From Anaerolineaceae bacterium (GTDB lineage: Bacteria; Chloroflexota; Anaerolineae; Anaerolineales; Anaerolineaceae), in the NCBI GenBank assembly GCA_003158355.1, contig PMIV01000149.1:5005-10037 (forward strand): a DNA stretch of 5,033 bases. Reading direction: 5' to 3'. The position numbers and the translations under genes are program-made. The notes under the pieces were generated by a model. That model did not search any database and was not told where the DNA came from. It was given only the letters and a program-made list of their open reading frames with translations. Shown one piece after another: positions 1 to 5,033 of this stretch (the first letter of the stretch is position 1; each line of letters starts with the position of its first letter).

Positions 1-1267
1 CGGAGCAGTCGGCCAGTTTACCCGGCAGGGTCATGCTCTCGAGAGCTGACTTGCGGATGACCAGGTCGCGGGCTTTGCGGGCGGCATCGCGGGCGCGGGC
101 AGAGGTGAGGCACTTCGAAACGATGGCTTTGCCTGCCGCCGGGTTCTCGTCCAGGAATTGACTGAAAGCTTCACCGACGACCTGCTGCACGTAAGTCTGT
201 ACCTCAGGATTCATCAATTTAACTTTGGTCTGGCTTTCGAACTGCGGATCGGGATGCTTGATGCTCACAATGGCGGTCATGCCCTCGCGGGTATCATCAC
301 CGGTAAAGTTGGGATCGGCGTCTTTGAGGAGGTTAGCTTTATGCGCGTAGTCGTTGATGACGCGAGTAATAGCTGTGCGCAGACCGGTGAGGTGGGAACC
401 GCCGTCAATGGTGTTAATGGTGTTGGCGAAGGAGTAAATCGATTCGCTGTACGCATCAGTATATTGAACGGCCGCTTCAATACCAATATTTTCGATTTCT
501 TTTTCAACATAGAAAACGGGATGCAGAACCTCGCGATTGCGGTCCAAGTAACGAACAAAGGAAGAGATACCGCCTTCGAACAGGAAGGTCGCTTCACGCT
601 GGGGGTCGCGCTCATCCACCAGTTTGATCTTGACATTGCGGGTGACAAAGGCCATCTCTCTGAACCGTTGGATGAGAGTATTGAAACTAAAGTCCATCTC
701 CCCTTTAAACAATTCACGGTCAAAGCGGAAGGTCGTGGTGGTGCCGGTTTTGGCAATGTCGCATTCACCGATCACTTTGACCGGCTCCTGAGGGATGCCG
801 CGTTCATAGCGCTGGAAATTGATCTTGCCGTCACGATAAACCCGGACTTCGCACCATTCAGAGAGGGCGTTTACGGCTGAAACACCCACGCCGTGCAAAC
901 CGCCGGAAACTTTGTAGCTGTTGTGACCGAATTTGCCGCCGGCATGTAAGACCGTCATGACAACTTCGAGCGCTGATTTGTGCTTTTCAGGGTGAATATC
1001 TACGGGGATACCGCGGCCGTTATCCGAAACAGAAACGCTGCTGTCGGCATGGATGGTAATTTCGATGTTATTACAAACGCCAGCCAGGGCTTCATCAATG
1101 GAGTTATCCACCACTTCATAGACGAGATGATGGAGGGCTTTAATATCTGTGCCGCCTACGTACATACCCGGGCGGCGGCGCACTGCTTCCAGGCCTTCGA
1201 GCACTTGAATATCTTTTGCACCATAAGAAGGTAAATTATTGACGGGTTGTTCCAAAGGGGCCTCCAT
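1..1267 (-). CDS. gyrB: DNA gyrase subunit B, N-terminal part (cut by left edge)
   Basis: This is the ATPase subunit of DNA gyrase (GyrB of the A2B2 cytoplasmic enzyme that introduces negative supercoils using ATP). About 422 codons are present and the frame is open to the left edge; the TOPRIM and tail regions lie outside. Counting from the ATG at 1267, the GHKL ATPase domain shows [20 protein letters not shown] (14-33), [10 protein letters not shown] with general base E51 and Mg-ligand N55, SDNGRGIP with D82 (81-88) and the ATP-lid GGLHGVG (122-128). The transducer domain has the QTK loop (ESQTKVKL), and the last residues, [11 protein letters not shown], immediately precede the TOPRIM domain in this family. 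The start is uncertain: an in-frame TGA at 1282-1280 bounds it, the ATG at 1267 has no Shine-Dalgarno sequence, and a TTG at 1255 has GGAGG five bases upstream. The 5' end overlaps the upstream membrane gene. ParE is the alternative name, but GyrB fits better because no second pair is visible. Confidence 0.95.
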   Translation of the reverse strand, partial: MEAPLEQPVNNLPSYGAKDIQVLEGLEAVRRRPGMYVGGTDIKALHHLVYEVVDNSIDEALAGVCNNIEITIHADSSVSVSDNGRGIPVDIHPEKHKSALEVVMTVLHAGGKFGHNSYKVSGGLHGVGVSAVNALSEWCEVRVYRDGKINFQRYERGIPQEPVKVIGECDIAKTGTTTTFRFDRELFKGEMDFSFNTLIQRFREMAFVTRNVKIKLVDERDPQREATFLFEGGISSFVRYLDRNREVLHPVFYVEKEIENIGIEAAVQYTDAYSESIYSFANTINTIDGGSHLTGLRTAITRVINDYAHKANLLKDADPNFTGDDTREGMTAIVSIKHPDPQFESQTKVKLMNPEVQTYVQQVVGEAFSQFLDENPAAGKAIVSKCLTSARARDAARKARDLVIRKSALESMTLPGKLADCS

Positions 1268-2267
1268 TTTCAGGCTTGCTCATCGGAGTTGACATGCGTT
1301 GTATCATTTCTTGCATCCAGCGCAGCCCCTCACGATAATAAATAAAACTAGCAGTTAAAAGGGCAGTCACAATAAAAGCGTGACCAAAGATCGCGATCAA
1401 GGTTAACCAAGAAGTTGCTCCTGGAATTGTCCAAACCATATTCAGCCCTTCGCTGATAAGAACGGCAGTGATAATAAACATTCCTGTCCCGGGCAGAAAA
1501 AAGCGGATCATGCGTATGCTAAGAAGCATAGAAGGAAAAGCCTTTTGATTCAGAACGTATACACCATGGGGAGCAAAAACCAAAGGCAATACCAGCCACA
1601 TGAGCGCAAAAATTGCGATCAGTAAAATGAAATTTGCGACGCTTCCACTGGCAAGGGAGATCGCTGAAAGCAGTAAAAGACCAGGAATTGAAATGATCAA
1701 GATCACTGCAGCCAGGATCAATGCCATGACCAGTCCCTGTCCAAACTGGAACATTAATTTCTTGAATTCCAATTTTTCAGCCGGTTTGGCTGTATAACGT
1801 GAAAGCGCATTGAAATAGAAATTTCCCAGAAAAAAGCCCAGAATGAGGAGGCCGATGAGAATGAGAAATGCGTTTTCGATGGTGGCCACCTGGAACTGCA
1901 AGCTGTTTCCAAGAGGTGAATCAATGGTCATTTCTCGAGCGATCAAGCTTGGTACTCCCACCGGGAATGTGCGTACCATGATATTCAGATTGAACTGGCT
2001 GAGTAACTGAGTCCAGATGGTTTGAGAGGATTTAATAGTCTCTTGTAAATCTGTAGTCTCTAATTTGAGAATAGTATTCGTCAGATCGATGAGACGAGGG
2101 GTGAGGAGGCTTTCGAGCTTTAGCTTAGGACCCAGCCAAAGAACCAAATCTAAAACCACCGGCAGCACAATAAGTGAAATGTTGCTGGCAACAGTATTAA
2201 ATCCACCCATTAATGTAGATATAAGTTTAGGTGGATGTGAATCAGTGAGGTTTGGAGGCGTTTTCAT
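1236..2267 (-). CDS. Uncharacterised six-helix integral membrane protein upstream of gyrB
   Basis: I do not recognise this 343-residue protein. It has no cleavable signal peptide. Hydrophobic segments are visible at about 23-45, 133-154, 178-205, 210-238, 256-279 and 286-310, giving six likely membrane helices. A hydrophilic stretch of about 85 residues lies between the first two (46-131) and a short charged linker (157-170, [10 protein letters not shown]) follows the second. The C-terminal tail (311-343) is basic and methionine-rich, then low-complexity ([10 protein letters not shown]), and probably faces the cytoplasm. No enzymatic motif is evident. The start at 2267 is the only ATG before Met20 and no Shine-Dalgarno sequence precedes it. 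The gene overlaps gyrB by 20-32 bp depending on the gyrB start, so the two are probably cotranscribed and translationally coupled. Its base composition is visibly more AT-rich than gyrB. A transporter-like or membrane-organising role is possible but unsupported. Confidence 0.85.
   Translation of the reverse strand: MKTPPNLTDSHPPKLISTLMGGFNTVASNISLIVLPVVLDLVLWLGPKLKLESLLTPRLIDLTNTILKLETTDLQETIKSSQTIWTQLLSQFNLNIMVRTFPVGVPSLIAREMTIDSPLGNSLQFQVATIENAFLILIGLLILGFFLGNFYFNALSRYTAKPAEKLEFKKLMFQFGQGLVMALILAAVILIISIPGLLLLSAISLASGSVANFILLIAIFALMWLVLPLVFAPHGVYVLNQKAFPSMLLSIRMIRFFLPGTGMFIITAVLISEGLNMVWTIPGATSWLTLIAIFGHAFIVTALLTASFIYYREGLRWMQEMIQRMSTPMSKPENGGPFGTTRQ
1260..1264 (-). promoter_or_regulatory. 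Shine-Dalgarno GGAGG that may select a TTG start for gyrB
   Basis: On the minus strand GGAGG lies just inside the annotated ATG (1267) and five bases before an in-frame TTG codon at 1255-1253. This spacing is normal for a ribosome-binding site, whereas nothing comparable precedes the ATG. If used, GyrB would begin at residue 5 of the longer form, with no loss of conserved sequence, because the first family motif starts about ten residues further on. Confidence 0.5.
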
Positions 2268-2277
2268 ACGAATAGTA

Positions 2278-2286
2278 ATTTTACCA
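2278..2286 (-). promoter_or_regulatory. Possible extended -10 element for the membrane protein-gyrB unit
   Basis: On the minus strand the sequence TGGTAAAAT occupies 2286-2278, that is TGN followed by TAAAAT, a five-of-six match to the TATAAT hexamer. No -35 resembling TTGACA is found 16-18 bp upstream, which is compatible with an extended -10 promoter but weakens the call. Transcription would start about four bases before the ATG at 2267, leaving almost no leader. Confidence 0.3.
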
Positions 2287-2359
2287 TAGGAGTGGCGTTC
2301 TATTATGTTCTAGGCAATAAAAGGCGAGATTCGTTCATCGATTACCCATCTAGAGGTAT

Positions 2360-2377
2360 TTTCCAAATCTATGGAAA
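2360..2377. repeat. Short inverted repeat in the divergent intergenic region
   Basis: TTTCCA (2360-2365) and TGGAAA (2372-2377) form a perfect 6-bp inverted repeat around a 6-bp AT-rich spacer. It sits between two divergently oriented genes, where a dimeric regulator could bind, but no known operator is recognised. A repeat this short may arise by chance in AT-rich DNA. Confidence 0.3.
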
Positions 2378-2408
2378 TATTGCCCTCGCGGAATAAGTAG
2401 GGAAAGTG

Positions 2409-2414
2409 TAGAAT
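2409..2414 (+). promoter_or_regulatory. Possible -10 hexamer next to the start of the plus-strand membrane gene
   Basis: TAGAAT (five of six to TATAAT) ends six bases before the ATG at 2421, which would place the first transcribed base at or beside the start codon. No acceptable -35 lies 16-18 bp upstream. Because no Shine-Dalgarno sequence precedes the ATG, a leaderless message would be a consistent explanation, but the hexamer alone is weak evidence in AT-rich DNA. Confidence 0.25.
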
Positions 2415-2420
2415 AAAATA

Positions 2421-3230
2421 ATGCAGGAAAACCGCTACTTACCTGATTCAGGACGATTAAGCATTGTTACCGCCATGGTATTGCTGGCTTATTCAACTGC
2501 CGCGTTTATCCATATTCCAGAAAATTCCATCACTATTCAGTTTCCGGGTTTCTTGTTTGTCGCAAACATCAATTTTTTTACCATCGTTTCGATATTGGTT
2601 TCAGGCATGGCTGCGGCTGGAAGCGATTGGGTTATTGCCGGACACCCACACCTGAGAGAGGAAAAACGCTGGCGGCATTTGCTCTTGCCTGCGCTGACGG
2701 CTTTGGTGATCGGCGTGCCATTAAACGAAATCGCGGTAAGTGCTGCCTGGTGGGTCATTTTCGCGATGGGCGGGCTGCTTTTTGTGGTAGTGCTAGTTTC
2801 TGAATACATTTCCGTCGACCGAAGAGATGTTTTATTTCCATTATCCATTGTTAGTTTAACGGTGGTCTCGATGGTTTTATTCTTGATCCTGGCGATCACG
2901 CTGCGTGGAGCCGGGTTCAGGCTTTACGTAGTACTAAGCGCCATTGTGCCTGCAGTGACCTTATTCTGTGCCCGCACCTTGAATTTACGTATACCGGATA
3001 AGAGATTGATCCCCTGGATGGTGACGATCACTTTGATCATCGCGCAGGCTGCGATCTGCCTTTTTTATTTTCCAATCAAACCAATTCCTTTTGGACTAAT
3101 CCTTTTAGGTTTGGTGTATGCACTTACCAGCCTGGCAGCAAATTTTGAAGAAAATGAAACTGCCGGTAAACTTTGGATCGAACCAACCCTGGCTTTTTCA
3201 ATGTTTTTTATCCTTTCTTTCCTCCTTTAG
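2421..3230 (+). CDS. Polytopic membrane protein of unknown function, possibly DUF5656 family
   Basis: This 269-residue protein is almost wholly hydrophobic, with likely membrane segments at about 14-32, 43-66, 87-105, 108-127, 138-161, 166-185, 197-217, 221-240 and 254-269 (eight or nine). The segment AAAGSDWVIAGHPHL (64-78), followed by a charged stretch EEKRWRH (80-86), resembles a signature I associate from memory with the DUF5656 proteins of Chloroflexota; this was not searched. No catalytic motif is evident. A small charged loop (EYISVDRRD, 128-136) and a short acidic loop before the last helix (NFEENETAGK, 241-250) are the main soluble parts. The start at 2421 has no ribosome-binding site. 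The gene lies 74 bp upstream of the plsY-like gene on the same strand with no terminator between them, so the two are probably one transcription unit, suggesting but not proving a membrane-biogenesis context. Confidence 0.85.
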   Translation: MQENRYLPDSGRLSIVTAMVLLAYSTAAFIHIPENSITIQFPGFLFVANINFFTIVSILVSGMAAAGSDWVIAGHPHLREEKRWRHLLLPALTALVIGVPLNEIAVSAAWWVIFAMGGLLFVVVLVSEYISVDRRDVLFPLSIVSLTVVSMVLFLILAITLRGAGFRLYVVLSAIVPAVTLFCARTLNLRIPDKRLIPWMVTITLIIAQAAICLFYFPIKPIPFGLILLGLVYALTSLAANFEENETAGKLWIEPTLAFSMFFILSFLL

Positions 3231-3295
3231 TATCCATAAAAATAATTATCCTTTCGAATCCAATCCAACCAGTCAGGGTTATAACTATTGTTCAT

Positions 3296-3300
3296 GGAGA
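3296..3300 (+). promoter_or_regulatory. Ribosome-binding site of the plsY-like gene
   Basis: GGAGA ends four bases before the ATG at 3305, a good Shine-Dalgarno match at near-normal spacing. It supports this start and contrasts with the missing site at the upstream gene of the pair. Across the rest of the 74-bp gap (3231-3304) I see a TATAAC hexamer at 3280-3285 without a matching -35, so an internal promoter is not supported. Confidence 0.7.
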
Positions 3301-3304
3301 TTGA

Positions 3305-3991
3305 ATGATCAGTCAAGTTCTATTCGTAATAGTAAGTTCTTACCTGATCGGAGCGATTCCGGTTGGATATCTGATTGTGATGATCTTAAAAGGGATAGAT
3401 GTCCGTACAGTCGGCAGCGGTCGGGTGGGTACAACAAACACCGTTCGCGCAGCCGGTCCATTGGCTGGAGTAATGACGGCTATTTTGGATGGCGGCAAAG
3501 GGATTCTTGTTGCATACATTGCGTATTTGATCTTGCCAGGCAGTATCTGGATGAAGGTTATTGCTGTGATCCTGGCTGTAATTGGGCAGATCTTCTCAAT
3601 TTTCTTGATCGAACGTAATTCCTTGGGCAAAATTCGTCTTCGCGGTGGAGCAGGGGGGGCGACAACCTTGGGTGGAGCAGTAGCGCTGTGGCCAGTTGGC
3701 CTGGTAATTATTCTGCCATTGGTCCTGCTGGTTTACCTGGGAATTGGATATGCTTCGCTGACCACGATCAGTATCGCTTTCTTTTCACTGGTGATCTTTG
3801 CCTATAATGCAGCACAAGGTTTGGGACCATGGGAATATTTGGTATATGGAGCAGCTTCACTGGCAATCGTCATTTATACATTGCTGCCAAACCTTGCACG
3901 ATTAATGAATGGTACGGAACGAACTGTGGGTTTGCGCGCTTTATTACAAAAGCGGGGACAAAAAACGATTCCCTCTGAACAAAATAAATAA
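3305..3991 (+). CDS. plsY: Divergent glycerol-3-phosphate acyltransferase PlsY-like protein
   Basis: PlsY is a membrane enzyme that transfers an acyl group from acyl-phosphate to glycerol-3-phosphate, the first step of phospholipid synthesis. At 228 residues this protein is slightly longer than typical PlsY (about 190-220). Likely helices lie at about 4-28, 52-75, 83-102, 122-145, 147-167 and 178-195. The N-terminal SYLIGAIPVGYLI (12-24) and KGIDVRTVGSG (29-39) are typical. Motif 1 reads GSGRVGTTNTVR (37-48), with Arg40 where SGN is usual. Motif 2 reads RGGAGGATTLGG (113-124), with Ala116 where GGKG has lysine; the preceding GHxFP is GQIFS (94-98), and about nine extra residues (near 103-112) separate the two. 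Motif 3 is PNLARLMNGTE (195-205), keeping Asn196 and Arg199 but lacking the usual histidine. The fold assignment is firm, but activity is doubtful; it may be a paralog with another acceptor. It is probably cotranscribed with the membrane gene before it. Confidence 0.85.
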   Translation: MISQVLFVIVSSYLIGAIPVGYLIVMILKGIDVRTVGSGRVGTTNTVRAAGPLAGVMTAILDGGKGILVAYIAYLILPGSIWMKVIAVILAVIGQIFSIFLIERNSLGKIRLRGGAGGATTLGGAVALWPVGLVIILPLVLLVYLGIGYASLTTISIAFFSLVIFAYNAAQGLGPWEYLVYGAASLAIVIYTLLPNLARLMNGTERTVGLRALLQKRGQKTIPSEQNK

Positions 3992-3999
3992 GGAAAATA

Positions 4000-4025
4000 A
4001 ATGACCTCTCATGCGAGAGGTCATT
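4000..4025. terminator. Shared bidirectional terminator between convergent genes
   Basis: A perfect 11-bp stem (4000-4010 with 4015-4025, core ATGACCTCTC) closes a four-base loop ATGC. It begins 8 bp after the plsY stop and ends 9 bp after the hydrolase stop. On the minus strand the stem is followed by TTATTTTCCTTATTTATTTT (4000-3981), a good uridine-rich tract, so it is a convincing terminator for the hydrolase. On the plus strand the following TAGTTATCGGTTATT is less uridine-rich, so termination of plsY may be weaker. Confidence 0.85.
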
Positions 4026-4034
4026 AGTTATCGG

Positions 4035-4883
4035 TTATTGTGCAGCAGCTTCGTTTTCTTCGGCCACATGACGATACAAATACTTGATATTGCGTTTATG
4101 AAGATCTTCGGCTAAACCGCCTAAGTTAACCCGGCTTTTGCCACACGATTCGATGTTGATTTCGGCAAGCGCTTCCAATGGTTCACGTTTTTTTGCGGCA
4201 GAACGTACTGCCTTGCGAACCGCGTTGATATATGCCAAATTTTCACGCGTGGCTTCTTCGATCTCACCGCGAAGAATAATATCACCATGCCCTTGAATGA
4301 TGTTCTCCAAACCCATTTTGCCAATTTTTTTGATCGTCGCGCTCAATTCATCCGGATTCCCATCAACAAAATAAGGGAGCGCCATAAAGGAATCACCGGC
4401 AAAAAGGACCCGATCTTCTTCAATTAGAACCGAAATGCCATCTTTTGAATGGCCCGGTGCCATTTGCATCACTAGGGTTTTTTTGCCGACCCGTAGTGAC
4501 AACGTGCCTTCACTAAAAGTCATATGCGGTAAAACCAACTTCACTTGCTTGAAAACCGGGTTTTGTTTCTTGGCGTTATCCAGAGAAATTTGTCCATTTT
4601 GTTCGATCATATCTCGGCACAGCTTATGTGAAATCACCGTTGCCCCTGGGAAAAAACAATTTCCCCAACAATGGTCTGCGTGATAGTGTGTGTTGATCAC
4701 ATATCGGACCGGAACGCCTAATTGGTCTTCTATATAATTGCGCATTTCGATCGTTTCTTCTGGTATGGCCAGGGTATCGATTACCACAGCCCATTGTGGC
4801 CCGGTAATCGCTCCGGCAGTCACCTGAGCATAGATTTCGCTTTGGAACCAGTAAACATTATCTGAGACTCGCTCTCGTTGCAT
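4035..4883 (-). CDS. Metallo-beta-lactamase-fold hydrolase
   Basis: This 282-residue, probably cytoplasmic protein (no signal peptide) has the complete binuclear metal site of the glyoxalase II/RNase Z-type MBL fold. H66, H68, D70 and H71 come from THYHADHCWGN (65-75), H145 from APGHSKDG (142-149), bridging D164 from AGDSF (162-166), and H199 from QGHGD (197-201). D164 in place of the cysteine found in class B1 beta-lactamases argues against an antibiotic-hydrolysing B1 enzyme. Preceding strands include WAVVIDTLAIP (31-41), the usual VIDT turn. After the metal site there is an 80-residue, charged, mostly helical tail (202-282), ending in EENEAAAQ, which may shape the active site or mediate dimerisation. 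AAGREGG-like possible Shine-Dalgarno sequence AAGAAGGG lies ten bases before the ATG. The gene stands alone, facing plsY. Thioester, lactone or ester hydrolysis are all plausible; the substrate cannot be read from the sequence. Confidence 0.92.
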   Translation of the reverse strand: MQRERVSDNVYWFQSEIYAQVTAGAITGPQWAVVIDTLAIPEETIEMRNYIEDQLGVPVRYVINTHYHADHCWGNCFFPGATVISHKLCRDMIEQNGQISLDNAKKQNPVFKQVKLVLPHMTFSEGTLSLRVGKKTLVMQMAPGHSKDGISVLIEEDRVLFAGDSFMALPYFVDGNPDELSATIKKIGKMGLENIIQGHGDIILRGEIEEATRENLAYINAVRKAVRSAAKKREPLEALAEINIESCGKSRVNLGGLAEDLHKRNIKYLYRHVAEENEAAAQ

Positions 4884-4893
4884 AGATCAAAAA

Positions 4894-4901
4894 CCCTTCT
4901 T
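4894..4901 (-). promoter_or_regulatory. Probable ribosome-binding site of the hydrolase gene
   Basis: AAGAAGGG on the minus strand ends ten bases before the ATG at 4883. It matches the Shine-Dalgarno consensus partly and the spacing is slightly long. It supports this start, which also gives the normal MBL N-terminus (VSDNVYWFQSE). Confidence 0.5.
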
Positions 4902-4937
4902 GGGAATATATTTTAATAATTTAACTTGAACAAGAAG
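4896..4937. repeat. Inverted 7-bp half-sites flanking the candidate hydrolase promoter
   Basis: CTTCTTG (4896-4902) and CAAGAAG (4931-4937) are perfect inverted copies, 28 bp apart. One overlaps the predicted transcription start and ribosome-binding site and the other overlaps the -35 region. The right arm also carries a smaller CTTG-AA-CAAG palindrome (4925-4934). The placement would suit a repressor, but no regulator is known here and chance is a real possibility. Confidence 0.3.
4905..4933 (-). promoter_or_regulatory. Candidate sigma-70-type promoter of the hydrolase gene
   Basis: On the minus strand TTGTTC (4933-4928, three of six to TTGACA) and TATATT (4910-4905, five of six to TATAAT) are separated by exactly 17 bp. 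The predicted start of transcription, near 4898, would fall inside the proposed ribosome-binding site, so either the true promoter lies slightly further upstream or the site is not used. The stretch is AT-rich, which makes chance -10 matches likely. Confidence 0.35.
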
Positions 4938-5033
4938 AATAGCATAAATGGAGAGAAAAGTCAAAAAATGGCCCTAAAATATCAGATTCATGTGCGAATG
5001 TGATTTACAATCCGGTAGATGAACAATTTTGCA

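Noticed and set aside
277..768. A 163-codon minus-strand frame inside gyrB
   Set aside because: It is a different frame of the gyrB coding strand, rich in Pro, Ser and Thr, with no family resemblance; it is a shadow.
158..880. A 240-codon plus-strand open frame antisense to gyrB
   Set aside because: It is exactly in codon register with gyrB on the other strand and stays open only because gyrB rarely uses TTA, CTA or TCA here. The product has no recognisable features, while the opposite strand gives a clear GyrB.
2264..2287. A seven-codon frame (MVKLLFV) whose stop overlaps the start of the membrane gene as ATGA
   Set aside because: It resembles a leader peptide but has no ribosome-binding site, and the -10-like box lies within it. 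Chance is the simpler explanation.
3294..3308. ATG at 3294 as an alternative start near plsY
   Set aside because: It is out of frame with plsY and stops after four codons; the ATG at 3305 has the correctly spaced GGAGA.
3118..3618. A 166-codon plus-strand frame overlapping the membrane gene and plsY
   Set aside because: Its low-complexity Arg, Ser, Cys and Gly content and its overlap with two well-supported genes mark it as an off-frame shadow.
4001..4027. An eight-codon frame (MTSHARGH) inside the terminator, with AAGGA upstream
   Set aside because: It is produced by the palindrome of the hairpin itself and ends at once; no reason to think it is translated.
4938..5033. The rightmost stretch, examined for a gene start, tRNA or promoter
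   Set aside because: Only frames of about a dozen codons exist, no cloverleaf was seen, and the ATTC...GAAT and ATGTG repeats near 4985-5003 are too short to support a call.

Overview
The window carries five protein genes and no RNA genes, insertion sequences or CRISPR arrays. It looks like ordinary bacterial chromosome. The gyrase B sequence, a SGR/GGAG-type variant of the PlsY acyltransferase, and a small membrane protein with a G-S-D-W...HP signature (which I associate with DUF5656) together suggest a member of the Chloroflexota, perhaps Anaerolineae. That placement rests on remembered family features, not a search, and is only moderately secure.

Layout. On the minus strand, positions 2267 down to 1 hold a two-gene unit: an uncharacterised six-helix membrane protein (2267-1236) followed by gyrB, whose start overlaps the end of the membrane gene and which runs off the left edge after about 422 codons. 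A 153-bp divergent intergenic region (2268-2420) separates this unit from a plus-strand pair: a polytopic membrane protein of unknown function (2421-3230) and a divergent plsY-like gene (3305-3991). Facing plsY is a minus-strand metallo-beta-lactamase-fold hydrolase gene (4883-4035). The two convergent genes share one strong hairpin terminator (4000-4025). The last 150 bp (4884-5033) hold the hydrolase promoter region and nothing else I can support.

How the parts relate. GyrB supplies the ATPase half of DNA gyrase. The PlsY-like protein belongs to the family that makes lysophosphatidic acid for membrane phospholipids, but it departs from the family at key residues of all three motifs. The hydrolase keeps every metal ligand of its fold, but its substrate cannot be read from the sequence. 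There is no sign that these genes form one pathway. The most notable points are the altered PlsY motifs, the overlapping and ambiguous gyrB start, and the lack of ribosome-binding sites at both divergent starts, where -10-like hexamers lie close enough to suggest leaderless transcripts. I found no clear evidence of a new biological system.
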